Shown one piece after another: positions 33,051-45,642 of a stretch of 64,000 bases of DNA. Source of the DNA: Anthopleura xanthogrammica (taxonomy: Eukaryota > Cnidaria > Anthozoa > Actiniaria > Actiniidae); the NCBI GenBank assembly GCA_964019055.1, contig OZ025223.1:6128625-6192624 (forward strand), in the 5' to 3' direction. Each line of letters starts with the position of its first letter. The stretch's first letter is position 1. Both the position numbers and the translations under genes were made by a program. Below the pieces are notes generated by a model, which worked only from the letters and a program-made list of their open reading frames with translations, was not told the DNA's origin and did not search any database.

Positions 33051-34620
33051 ATCCAATCCATCTCGTGTACATTCTTATTCCTGTACATTCATTCAATCCA
33101 TCTCGTGTACATTCTTATTCCGATGCACCCATCTAATCCATCTCGTGTACAATCTTATTATCATACGCCCATCCAATCCATGTCATGTACATTCTTATTA
33201 TTATACTCCACCCCAATCCATCTCGTTTACAATCTTGTTATTATACGCCCATCCAACAATCCATGTCGTGTACATTCTTATTCTGATGCACCCATCTAAT
33301 CCATCTCGTGTACATTCTTATTCTGATACTCCCATCCAATCCATCTCGTGTACATTCTTATTCTAATGCACCCATCCAATCCATCTCGTGTACATTCCTA
33401 TTCTGATGCACCCATCCAATCCATCTCGTGTACATTCTTATTCTGATGCACCCATCCAATCCATCTCGTGTACATTCCTATTCTGATGCACCCATCCAAT
33501 CCATCTCGTGTACATTCTTATTCTGATACACCCATCCAATCCATCTCGTGTACATTCTTATTCTAATGCACCCATCCAATCCATCTCGTGTACATTCTTA
33601 CTGTGATGCACCCATCCAATCCATCTCGTGTACATTCTTATTCTGATACACCCATCCAATCCATCTCGTGTACATTCTTATTCTGATGCACCCATCCAAT
33701 CCATCTCGTGTACATTCTTATTCTGATACACCCATCCAATCCATCTCGTGTACATTCTTATTCTAATGCACCCATCCAATCCATCTCGTGTACATTCTTA
33801 CTGTGATGCACCCATCCAATCCATCTCGTGTACATTCTTATTCTGATACACCCATCCAATCCATCTCGTGTACATCCTTATTCTGATGCACCCATCCAAT
33901 CTATCTCGTGTACATTCTTATTCTGATTCACCCATCCAACCCATCTCGTGTACATTCTTATTCTGATGCACCCATCCAATCCATCTCGTGTACATTCTTA
34001 TTCTGATTCACCCATCCAACCCATCTCGTGTACATTCTTATTCTGATGCACCCATCCAATCCATCTCGTGTACATTCTTATTCTGATACACCCATCCAAT
34101 CCATCTCGTGTACTTTCTTATTCTAATGCACCCAACCAATCCATCTCGTGTACATTCTTATTCTGATGCACCCATCCAATCCATCTCGTGTACATTCTTA
34201 TTCTGATACACCCATCCAATCCATCTCGTGTACATTCTTACTGTGATGCACCCATCCAATCCATCTCGTGTACATTCTTATTCTGATACACCCATCCAAT
34301 CCATCTCGTGTACATTCTTATTCTGATGCACCCATCCAATCCATCTCGTGTACATTCTTATTCTGATTCACCCATCCAACCCATCTCGTGTACATTCTTA
34401 TTCTGATGCACCCATCCAATCCATCTCGAGTACATTCTTACTGTGATGCACCCATCCAATCCATCTCGTGTACATTCTTACTGTGATGCACCCATACAAT
34501 CCATCTCGTGTACGTTCTTATTCTGATGCACCCATCCAATCCATCTCGTGTACAATCTTATTCTGATACACCAATCCAATCCATCTCGTGTACATTGTGA
34601 TTCTGATGCACCCATCCATC
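33051..34620. repeat. A array 8: 40-bp minisatellite, about 39 copies
   Basis: It includes the TTATTATTATACTCCACCCC / CCAACAATCC variant block (one unit is 43 bp). Its right two-thirds repeat the variant order of A array 7. Confidence 0.94.
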
Positions 34621-34663
34621 TCCAGAATATGATTGGATCCTCCAGAATATGATTGGATACTCT
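34621..34663. repeat. Two B monomers joining A to C
   Basis: It is the same bridge as at 32251-32293. Confidence 0.8.
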
Positions 34664-35419
34664 AAAATATACTCGGGTATTCTCGAGAATGTGAACTTTT
34701 GTCCGAAAAAAAAATAGTGTAGGTGTATTTACGATTCCCCTTGTCCTTCTCAAAATGGATCTGATTAATATTTTATCCTCATGGCTGAGGTTTATGGAAT
34801 TAATTTGTTTTTATTGATTGATGAACCAGGACCATACTTCCAGACATCGATTGCTGAAGCATCGTATGGACTTACGGCTACGCTGGAGATTTCGGCCCCA
34901 ACACCGCTATCCCGGGAGGACATTACTGACTGATCAGGAAGCTCGGCCGAAGCCTAAGGGAGAGGTTAGTCGGCCCCTAGACCGTAGATGATTAACCCCT
35001 TGCTATGAACAGCACACCCGGTATGTCGCTTGTTTCGCTGATGCTTTTGTCGCTACGGTTATTCCTTTCCATGTGGGATGTGTTTTGAAAAACCCACATG
35101 CAAGGTATAAACGATTCAGCTTGGCCGGGAGGATTTGTTTTCCTAACCCTCAGAATATTTTGACAGTTGGCATTTTTTTGGCATAAGTGAGATTTGCAAA
35201 TGTATACCGAGCATGCGCATAAGTATATAGGTATTATAATCAGCAGGAGCCGGTTGTACGAAGCCTGGATAAAGTTATCCACCGCATAAGAGTTATCTAG
35301 TGTATAGAATTTGTATAGGTTTTATCCGTTGGAAAAGCATTTATCTCGGTGGATAGCGCGGCCACAGAAGAAAAAAACAAACAAACAAACAAAATGGAAA
35401 CGACCCAAAATCTGCCGAT
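34664..35419 (+). repeat. C module copy 7
   Basis: It lies 2,370 bp from copy 6 with no B/E block between them, so one cycle consists only of C plus A. The right end has GCGGCCACAG for GCGGCCCCAG. Confidence 0.92.
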
Positions 35420-36199
35420 ATCCAATCCATCTCGTGTACATTCTTATTCCTGTACATTCATTCAATCCATCTCGTGTACATTCTTATTCCGATGCACCCA
35501 TCTAATCCATCTCGTGTACAATCTTATTATCATACGCCCATCCAATCCATGTCATGTACATTCTTATTATTATACTCCACCCCAATCCATCTCGTTTACA
35601 ATCTTGTTATTATACGCCCATCCAACAATCCATGTCGTGTACATTCTTATTCTGATGCACCCATCTAATCCATCTCGTGTACATTCTTATTCTGATACTC
35701 CCATCCAATCCATCTCGTGTACATTCTTATTCTAATGCACCCATCCAATCCATCTCGTGTACATTCCTATTCTGATGCACCCATCCAATCCATCTCGTGT
35801 ACATTCTTATTCTGATGCACCCATCCAATCCATCTCGTGTACATTCCTATTCTGATGCACCCATCCAATCCATCTCGTGTACCTTCTTATTCTGATGCAC
35901 CCATCCAATCCATCTCGTGTACATTCTTATTCTGATGCACCCATCCAATCCATCTCGTGTACATTCTTATTCTGATACACCCATCCAATCCATCTCGTGT
36001 ACATTCTTATTCTGATGCACCCATCCAATCGATCTCGAGTATATTCTTATTCTGATGCACCCATCCAATCCATTTCGTGTACATTCTTATTCTCATGCAC
36101 CCATCGAATCCATTTCGTGTACATTGTTATTCTGATGCACCCATCCAATCCATCTCGTGTAAATTGTTATTCTGATGCACCCATCCAATCCATTTCGTG
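35420..36199. repeat. A array 9: 40-bp minisatellite, about 19 copies
   Basis: The left part matches array 8. The right edge is TCCATTTCGTG, where B monomers begin at once, the first instance of a junction that recurs four more times. Confidence 0.93.
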
Positions 36200-37337
36200 A
36201 ATATGATTTTGGATACTCCAAAATATGATTTTGGATACTCCAGAATATGATTTTGGATACTCCAGAATATGATTTTGGATACTCCAGAATATGATTTTGG
36301 ATACTCCAGAATATGATTTTGGATACTCCAGAATATGATTGTGGATCCTCCAGAATATGATTTTGGATCCTCCAGAATATGATTTTGGATCCTCCAGAAT
36401 ATGATTTTGGATCCTCCAGAATATGATTTTGGATCCTCCAGAATATGATTTTGGATCCTCCAGAATATGATTTTGGATACTCCAGAATATGATTTTGGAT
36501 CCTCCAGAATATGGTTTTGGATCCTCCAGAATATGATTTTGGATCCTCCAGAATATGATTTTGGATCCTCCAGAATATGATTTTGGATCCTCCAGAATAT
36601 GATTTTGGATCCTCCAGAATATGGTTTTGGATACTCCAGAATATGATTTTGGATACTCCAGAATATGATTTTGGATCCTCCAGAATATGATTTTGGATAC
36701 TCCAGAATATGATTTTGGATCCTCCAGAATATGATTTTGGATACTCCAGAATATGATTTTGGATCCTCCAGAATATGATTTTGGATCCTCCAGAATATGA
36801 TTTTGGATACTCCAGAATATGATTTTGGATACTCCAGAATATGATTTTGGATCCTCCAGAATATGGTTTTGGATCCTCCAGAATATGATTTTGGATCCTC
36901 CAGAATATGATTTTGGATCCTCCAGAATATGGTTTTGGATACTCCAGAATATGATTTTGGATACTCCAGAATATGATTTTGGATCCTCCAGAATATGATT
37001 TTGGATCCTCCAGAATATGATTTTGGATCCTCCAGAATATGATTTTGGATCCTCCAGAATATGGTTTTGGATCCTCCAGAATATGATTTTGGATCCTCCA
37101 GAATGTGGTTTTGGATCCTCCAGAATATGATTTTGGATCCTCCAGAATATGATTTTGGATCCTCCAGAATATGATTTTGGATCCTCCAGAATATGGTTTT
37201 GGATCCTCCAGAATATGATTTTGGATCCTCCAGAATGTGGTTTTGGATCCTCCAGAATATGATTTTGGATCCTCCAGAATATGATTTTGGATCCTCCAGA
37301 ATATGATTTTGGATCCTCCAGAATATGATTTTGGATC
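36200..37337. repeat. B array 7: 22-bp minisatellite, about 52 copies
   Basis: Units are GGATACTCC types at the A-side edge and mostly GGATCCTCC types toward E. The polarity (TACTCC left, TCCTCC right) is shared with arrays 8, 9 and 10. Confidence 0.95.
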
Positions 37338-37997
37338 CAACTGAATATGTGTTTTTGATGAAAAAATTAGTTCTAGCCGATATTCTTGGTTTGAAATCCT
37401 TCCCAATGGAGTAAAATAACAAAAGACATCTGATGGCCACCATAATAAAAATGATATAACAAAAGAATGGATTGAATTTATTTTAGGTAAATCCCCCCAA
37501 CACGGTGGCTATGACGTCATGTGCAAACGAAGAACAGACCTTCCCCAAGACTCATTCAAGCGCTCAGGAAACTGATTGTACTTGCCAGGAGTCTTTTCCT
37601 TATTGGATGATAAAACAATCAGACTTTAATCCGAGAAATGATAAGTGTATGTAAACACATTTTTGTTTGGTATCAAGCAACATCTGCCTTTAACCATGAA
37701 TGAGAATTACAGTGATGCCGAGTATTATGTGTTCTTCCTAGAGACAGCTTTTCATTTATTTGTTTAATAGCTTTGGTCTTGCTCTTGTAAACAAGTAAAT
37801 CGATATTGTCTTTCTGTTAAGATATGAGAGGGGAGTAAGGTTAATGACCGGCGAAGGGGGAGCCCTTAGGGGGGTCTGGGGGCATGGTTTAATGGAATTT
37901 GCCTTAAAAAGTGACAAAAAACCTACTGACTTTGACATGGTACTAGTTCTAGCTGGACCCACTTTAATTGATGCGCGCTCATCGAAGAAAAAGCGAT
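37338..37997 (+). repeat. E module copy 2
   Basis: It is nearly identical to E copy 1 at a distance of 6,947 bp. It has the AAAAGACATCTG subtype and GAAGAAAAAGCGAT at the right edge. Confidence 0.92.
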
Positions 37998-38613
37998 CAA
38001 TCTCGTGTACATTCTTACTGTGATGCACCCAACCAATCCATCTCGTGTACATTCTTATTCTGATGCACCCATCCAATCCATCTCGTGTACATTCTTATTC
38101 TGATACACCCATCCAATCCATCTCGTGTACATTCTTACTGTGATGCACCCATCCAATCCATCTCGTGTACATTCTTATTCTGATACACCCATCCAATCCA
38201 TCTCGTGTACATTCTTATTCTGATGCACCCATCCAATCCATCTCGTGTACATTCTTATTCTGATTCACCCATCCAATCCATCTCGTGTACATTCTTATTC
38301 TGATGCACCCATCCAATCCATCTCGTGTACATTCTTACTGTGATGCACCCATCCAATCCATCTCGTGTACATTCTTACTGTGATGCACCCATACAATCCA
38401 TCTCGTGTACGTTCTTATTCTGATGCACCCATCCAATCCATCTCGTGTACAATCTTATTCTGATACACCAATCCAATCCATCTCGTGTACATTGTGATTC
38501 TGATGCACCCATCCAATCCATCTCGTGTACATTGTTATTCTGATGCACCCATCCAATCCATCTCGTGTACATTCTTACTGTGACGCACCCATTCAATCCA
38601 TCTCGTGTACAAT
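37998..38613. repeat. A array 10: 40-bp minisatellite, about 15 copies
   Basis: It follows the E-side variant order (CTTACTGTG first) and ends AATCCATCTCGTGTACAATC at the B bridge. Confidence 0.94.
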
Positions 38614-38657
38614 CTCCAGAATATGATTGGATCCTCCAGAATATGATTGGATACTCT
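38614..38657. repeat. Two B monomers joining A to C
   Basis: It is the same bridge as at 32251-32293. Confidence 0.8.
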
Positions 38658-39414
38658 AAAATATACTCGGGTATTCTCGAGAATGTGAACTTTTGTCCGA
38701 AAAAAAAATAGTGTAGGTGTATTTACGATTCCTCTTGTCCTTCTCAAAATGGATCTGATTAATATTTTATCCTCATGGCTGAGGTTTATGGAATTAATTT
38801 GTTTTTATTGATTGATGAACCAGGACCATACTTCCAGACATCGAGTGCTGAAGCATCGTATGGACTTACGGCTACGCTGGAGATTTCGGCCCCAACACCG
38901 CTATCCCGGGAGGACATTACTGACTGATCAGGAAGCTCGGCCGAAGCCTAAGGGAGAGGTTAGTCGGCCCCTAGACCGTAGATGATTAACCCCTTGCTAT
39001 GAACAGCACACCCGGTATGTCGCTTGTTTCGCTGATGCTTTTGTCGCTACGGTTATTCCTTTCCATGTGGGATGTGTTTTGAAAAACCCACATGCAAGGT
39101 ATAAACGATTCAGCTTGGCCGGGAGGATTTGTTTTCCTAACCCTCAGAATATTTTGACAGTTGGCATTTTTTTGGCATAAGTGAGATTTGCAAATGTATA
39201 CCGAGCATGCGCATAAGTATATAGGTATTATAATCAGCAGGAGCCGGTTGTACGAAGCCTGGATAAAGTTATCCACCGCATAAGAGTTATCTAGTGTATA
39301 GAATTTGTATAGGTTTTATCCGTTGGAAAAGCATTTATCTCGGTGGATAGCGCGGCCCCAGAAGAAAAAAAACAAACAAACAAACAAAATGGAAACGACC
39401 CAAAATCTGCCGAT
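38658..39414 (+). repeat. C module copy 8
   Basis: It is complete. It has one private change in the exon-like core (CATCGAGTGC for CATCGATTGC). Confidence 0.92.
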
Positions 39415-39991
39415 ATCCAATCCATCTCGTGTACATTCTTATTCCTGTACATTCATTCAATCCATCTCGTGTACATTCTTATTCCGATGCACCCATCCAA
39501 TCCATCTCGTGTACATTCTTATTCTGATGCACCCATCCAATCCATCTCGTGTACATTCTTATTCTGATGCACCCATCCAATCCATCTCGTGTACATTCTT
39601 ATTCTGATACACCCATCCAATCCATCTCGTGTACATTGTTATTCTGATGCACCCAACCAATCCATCTCGTGTACATTCTTATTCTGATACACCCATCCAA
39701 TCCATCTCGTGTACATTCTTATTCTGATGCACCCATCCAATCCATCTCGCGTATATTCTTATTCTGATGCACCCATCCAATCAATGTCGCGTATATTCTT
39801 ATTCTGATGCACCCATCCAATCGATCTCGCGTATATTCTTATTCTGATGCACCCATCCAATCCATTTCGTGTACATTCTTATTCTCATGCACCCATCGAA
39901 TCCATTTCGTGTACATTGTTACTCTGATGCACCCATCCAATCCATCTCGTGTACATTGTTATTCTGATGCACCCATCCAATCCATTTCGTG
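39415..39991. repeat. A array 11: 40-bp minisatellite, about 14 copies
   Basis: It ends with GCGTATATTC-type monomers and the TCCATTTCGTG junction to B. Confidence 0.94.
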
Positions 39992-41532
39992 AATATGATT
40001 TTGGATACTCCAGAATATGATTTTGGATACTCCAGAATATGATTTTGGATACTCCAGAATATGATTTTGGATACTCCAGAATATGATTTTTGATACTCCA
40101 GAATATGATTTTGGATACTCCAGAATATGATTTTGGATACTCCAGAATATGATTTTGGATACTCCAGAATATGATTTTGGATACTCCAGAATATGATTTT
40201 GGATACTCCAGAATATGATTTTGGATACTCCAGAATATGATTTTGGATACTCCAGAATATGATTTTGGATTCTCCAGAATATGATTTTGGATCCTCCAGA
40301 ATATGATTTTGGATACTCCAGAATATGATTGGATCCTCCAGAATATGATTTTGGATCCTCCAGAATATGAAGTTGGATCCCCCAGAATATGATTGGATCC
40401 TCCATAATATGATTTTGGATCCTCCAGAATATGATTGGATCCTCCAGAATATGATTTTGGATCCTCCAGAATATGATTGGATCCTCCAGAATATGATTTT
40501 GGATTTTCCATTATATGATCGGATCCTCCAGAATATGATTTTGGATACTCCAGAATATGATCGGATCCTCCAGTATATGATTTTGGATCCTCCAGAGTAT
40601 GATTGGATCCTCCAGAATATGATTTTGGATCCTCCAGAATATGAAGTTGGATCCCCCAGAATATGATTGGATCCTCCAGAATACGATTTTGGATCCTCCA
40701 GAATATGATTGGATCCTCCAGAATATGATTTTGGATACTCCATTATATGATTGGATCCTCCAGAATATGATTTTGGATACTCCATTATATGATTGGATCC
40801 TCCAGAATATGATTTTGGATACTCCAGAATATGATCGGATCCTCCAGAATATGATTTTGGATACTCCAGAATATGATCGGATCCTCCAGAATATGATTTT
40901 GGATACTCCAGAATATGATTGGATCCTCCAGAATATGATTTTGGATCCTCCAGAATATGATTGGATCCTCCAGAATATGATTTTGGATCCTCTAGAATAT
41001 GATTTTGGATCGTGCAGAATATGATTGGATCCTTCAGAATATGATTTTGGATCCTGCAGAATATGATTGGATCCTCCAAATATGATTTTGGATACTCCAT
41101 AATATGATTGGATCCTCCAGAATATGATTTTGGATACTCCAGAATATATGATTGGATCCTCCAGAATATGATTTTGGATCCTCCAGAATATGGTTTTGGA
41201 TCCTCCAGAATATGATTTTGGATCCTCCAGAATATGATTTTGGATCCTCCAGAATATGGTTTTGGATACTCCAGAATATGATTTTGGATACTCCAGAATA
41301 TGATTTTGGATCCTCCAGAATATGATTTTGGATCCTCCAGAATATGATTTTGGATCCTCCAGAATATGATTTTGGATCCTCCAGAATATGGTTTTGGATC
41401 CTCCAGAATATGATTTTGGATCCTCCAGAATGTGGTTTTGGATCCTCCAGAATATGATTTTGGATCCTCCAGAATATGATTTTGGATCCTCCAGAATATG
41501 ATTTTGGATCCTCCAGAATATGATTTTGGATC
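39992..41532. repeat. B array 8: 22-bp and 42-bp (20+22) minisatellite, about 71 monomers
   Basis: It is layered: GGATACTCC 22-mers at the left, a central block of 20+22 dimers (about 40320-41150) with marker variants GAAGTTGGATCCCCC, CTCCATTATATG and CCTGCAG, and pure 22-mers at the right. In the dimer block both strands have long open frames (period 42, repeat ILQNMILDPPEYDW on +). These follow from the period and are not genes. Confidence 0.94.
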
Positions 41533-42192
41533 CAACTGAATATGTGTTTTTGATGAAAAAATTAGTTCTAGCCGATATTCTTGGTTTGAAATCCTTCCCA
41601 ATGGAGTAAAATAACAAAAGACATCTGATGGCCACCATAATAAAAATGATATAACAAAAGAATGGATTGAATTTATTTTAGGTAAATCCCCCCAACACGG
41701 TGGCTATGACGTCATGTGCAAACGAAGAACAGACCTTCCCCAAGACTCATTCAAGCGCTCAGGAAACTGATTGTACTTGCCAGGAGTCTTTTCCTTATTG
41801 GATGATAAAACAATCAGACTTTAATCCGAGAAATGATAAGTGTATGTAAACACATTTTTGTTTGGTATCAAGCAACATCTGCCTTTAACCATGAATGAGA
41901 ATTACAGTGATGCCGAGTATTATGTGTTCTTCCTAGAGACAGCTTTTCATTTATTTGTTTAATAGCTTTGGTCTTGCTCTTGTAAACAAGTAAATCGATA
42001 TTGTCTTTCTGTTAAGATATGAGAGGGGAGTAAGGTTAATGACCGGCGAAGGGGGAGCCCTTAGGGGGGTCTGGGGGCATGGTTTAATGGAATTTGCCTT
42101 AAAAAGTGACAAAAAACCTACTGACTTTGACATGGTACTAGTTCTAGCTGGACCCACTTTAATTGATGCGCGCTCATCGAAGAAAAAGCGAT
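41533..42192 (+). repeat. E module copy 3
   Basis: It is nearly identical to copy 2, 4,195 bp away, and has the AAAAGACATCTG subtype. Confidence 0.92.
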
Positions 42193-42722
42193 CAATCTCG
42201 TGTACATTCTTACTGTGATGCACCCAACCAATCCATCTCGTGTACATTCTTATTCTGATGCACCCATCCAATCCATCTCGTGTACATTCTTATTCTGATA
42301 CACCCATCCAATCCATCTCGTGTACATTCTTACTGTGATGCACCCATCCAATCCATCTCGTGTACATTCTTATTCTGATACACCCATCCAATCCATCTCG
42401 TGTACATTCTTATTCTGATGCACCCATCCAATCCATCTCGTGTACATTCTTATTCTGATTCACCCATCCAACCCATCTCGTGTACATTCTTATTCTGATG
42501 CACCCATCCAATCCATCTCGTGTACATTCTTACTGTGATGCACCCATCCAATCCATCTCGTGTACATTCTTACTGTGATGCACCCATACAATCCATCTCG
42601 TGTACGTTCTTATTCTGATGCACCCATCCAATCCATCTCGTGTACAATCTTATTCTGATACACCAATCCAATCCATCTCGTGTACATTGTTATTCTGATG
42701 CACCCATCCAATCCATTTCGTG
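42193..42722. repeat. A array 12: 40-bp minisatellite, about 13 copies
   Basis: It starts in the E-side variant order but ends in the B-side TCCATTTCGTG junction. It joins E directly to B with no C module, so this cycle has lost C. Confidence 0.94.
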
Positions 42723-43486
42723 AATATGATTTTGGATACTCCAGAATATGATTTTGGATACTCCAGAATATGATTTTGGATACTCCAGAATATGATTTTG
42801 GATCCTCCAGAATATGATTTTGGATCCTCCAGAATATGATTTTGGATCCTCCAGAATATGATTTTGGATCCTCCAGAATATGATTTTGGATCCTCCAGAA
42901 TATGATTTTGGATCCTCCAGAATATGATTTTGGATCCTCCAGAATATGATTTTGGATCCTCCAGAATATGATTTTGGATCCTCCAGAATATGATTTTGGA
43001 TCCTCCAGAATATGGTTTTGGATCCTCCAGAATATGATTTTGGATCCTCCAGAATATGGTTTTGGATCCTCCAGAATATGATTTTGGATCCTCCAGAATA
43101 TGATTTTGGATCCTCCAGAATATGGTTTTGGATACTCCAGAATATGATTTTGGATACTCCAGAATATGATTTTGGATCCTCCAGAATATGATTTTGGATC
43201 CTCCAGAATATGATTTTGGATCCTCCAGAATATGATTTTGGATCCTCCAGAATATGATTTTGGATCCTCCAGAATATGATTTTGGATCCTCCAGAATATG
43301 ATTTTGGATCCTCCAGAATATGATTTTGGATCCTCCAGAATATGATTTTGGATCCTCCAGAATATGATTTTGGATCCTCCAGAATATGATTTTGGATCCT
43401 CCAGAATATGGTTTTGGATCCTCCAGAATATGATTTTGGATCCTCCAGAATATGATTTTGGATACTCCAGAATATGATTTTGGATC
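42723..43486. repeat. B array 9: 22-bp minisatellite, about 35 copies
   Basis: It has GGATACTCC units at the left edge, then GGATCCTCC units with scattered GGTTTT variants. It ends at E copy 4. Confidence 0.95.
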
Positions 43487-44146
43487 CAACTGAATATGTG
43501 TTTTTGATGAAAAAATTAGTTCTAGCCGATATTCTTGGTTTGAAATCCTTCCCAATGGAGTAAAATAACAAAAGCCATCTGATGGCCACCATAATAAAAA
43601 TGATATAACAAAAGAATGGATTGAATTTATTTTAGGTAAATCCCCCCAACATGGTGGCTATGACGTCATGTGCAAACGAAGAACAGACCTTCCCCAAGAC
43701 TCATTCAAGCGCTCAGGAAACTGATTGTACTTGCCAGGAGTCTTTTCCTTATTGGATGATAAAACAATCAGACTTTAATCCGAGAAATGATAAGTGTATG
43801 TAAACACATTTTTGTTTGGTATCAAGCAACATCTGCCTTTAACCATGAATGAGAATTACAGTGATGCCGAGTATTATGTGTTCTTCCTAGAGACAGCTTT
43901 TCATTTATTTGTTTAATAGCTTTGGTCTTGCTCTTGTAAACAAGTAAATCGATATTGTCTTTCTGTTAAGATATGAGAGGGGAGTAAGGTTAATGACCGG
44001 CGAAGGGGGAGCCCTTAGGGGGGTCTGGGGGCATGGTTTAATGGAATTTGCCTTAAAAAGTGACAAAAAACCTACTGACTTTGACATGGTACTAGTTCTA
44101 GCTGGACCCACTTTAATTGATGCGCGCTCATCGAAGAAGAAGCGAT
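43487..44146 (+). repeat. E module copy 4
   Basis: This is the first copy with the AAAAGCCATCTG subtype marker, shared with copies 5 and 6. Its private change is AACATGGTGGC. Confidence 0.92.
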
Positions 44147-44843
44147 CAATCTCGTGTACATTCTTACTGTGATGCACCCAACCAATCCATCTCGTGTACA
44201 TTCTTATTCTGATGCACCCATCCAATCCATCTCGTGTACATTCTTATTCTGATACACCCATCCAATCCATCTCGTGTACATTCTTATTCTAATGCACCCA
44301 TCCAATCCATCTCGTGTACATTCTTACTGTGATGCACCCATCCAATCCATCTCGTGTACATTCTTATTCTGATACACCCATCCAATCCATCTCGTGTACA
44401 TTCTTATTCTGATGCACCCATCCAATCCATCTCGTGTACATTCTTATTCTGATTCACCCATCCAACCCATCTCGTGTACATTCTTATTCTGATGCACCCA
44501 TCCAATCCATCTCGAGTACATTCTTACTGTGATGCACCCATCCAATCCATCTCGTGTACATTCTTACTGTGATGCACCCATACAATCCATCTCGTGTACG
44601 TTCTTATTCTGATGCACCCATCCAATCCATCTCGTGTAGAATCTTATTCTGATACACCAATCCAATCCATCTCGTGTACATTGTGATTCTGATGCACCCA
44701 TCCAATCCATCTCGTGTACATTGTTATTCTGATGCACCCATCCAATCCATCTCGTGTACATTCTTACTGTGATGCACCCATCCAATCCATCTCGTGTACA
44801 TTCTTACTGTGATGCACCCATTCAATCCATCTCGTGTACAATC
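44147..44843. repeat. A array 13: 40-bp minisatellite, about 17 copies
   Basis: It has the E-side variant order. It is duplicated as array 15 with one 40-bp monomer fewer there. Confidence 0.94.
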
Positions 44844-44886
44844 TCCAGAATATGATTGGATCCTCCAGAATATGATTGGATACTCT
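44844..44886. repeat. Two B monomers joining A to C
   Basis: It is the same bridge as at 32251-32293. Confidence 0.8.
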
Positions 44887-45642
44887 AAAATATACTCGGG
44901 TATTCTCGAGAATGTGAACTTTTGTCCGAAAAAAAAATAGTGTAGGTGTATTTACGATTCCTCTTGTCCTTCTCAAAATGGATCTGATTAATATTTTATC
45001 CTCATGGCTGAGGTTTATGGAATAATTTGTTTTTATTGATTGATGAACCAGGACCATACTTCCAGACATCGATTGCTGAAGCATCGTATGGACTTACGGC
45101 TACGCTGGAGATTTCGGCCCCAACACCGCTATCCCGGGAGGACATTACTGACTGATCAGGAAGCTCGGCCGAAGCCTAAGGGAGAGGTTAGTCGGCCCCT
45201 AGACCGTAGATGATTAACCCCTTGCTATGAACAGCACACCCGGTATGTCGCTTGTTTCGCTGATGCTTTTGTCGCTACGGTTATTCCTTTCCATGTGGGA
45301 TGTGTTTTGAAAAACCCACATGCAAGGTATAAACGATTCAGCTTGGCCGGGAGGATTTGTTTTCCTAACCCTCAGAATATTTTGACAGTTGGCATTTTTT
45401 TGGCATAAGTGAGATTTGCAAATGTATACCGAGCATGCGCATAAGTATATAGGTATTATAATCAGCAGGAGCCGGTAGTACGAAGCCTGGATAAAGTTAT
45501 CCACCGCATAAGAGTTATCCAGTGTATAGAATTTGTATAGGTTTTATCCGTTGGAAAAGCATTTATCTCGGTGGATAGCGCGGCCCCAGAAGAAAAAAAA
45601 CAAACAAACAAACAAAATGGAAACGACCCAAAATCTGCCGAT
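44887..45642 (+). repeat. C module copy 9
   Basis: It is complete. The markers GGAGCCGGTAGTACG and GAGTTATCCAGTG are shared only with copy 10, and it has GGAATAATTT with one T missing. Confidence 0.92.
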
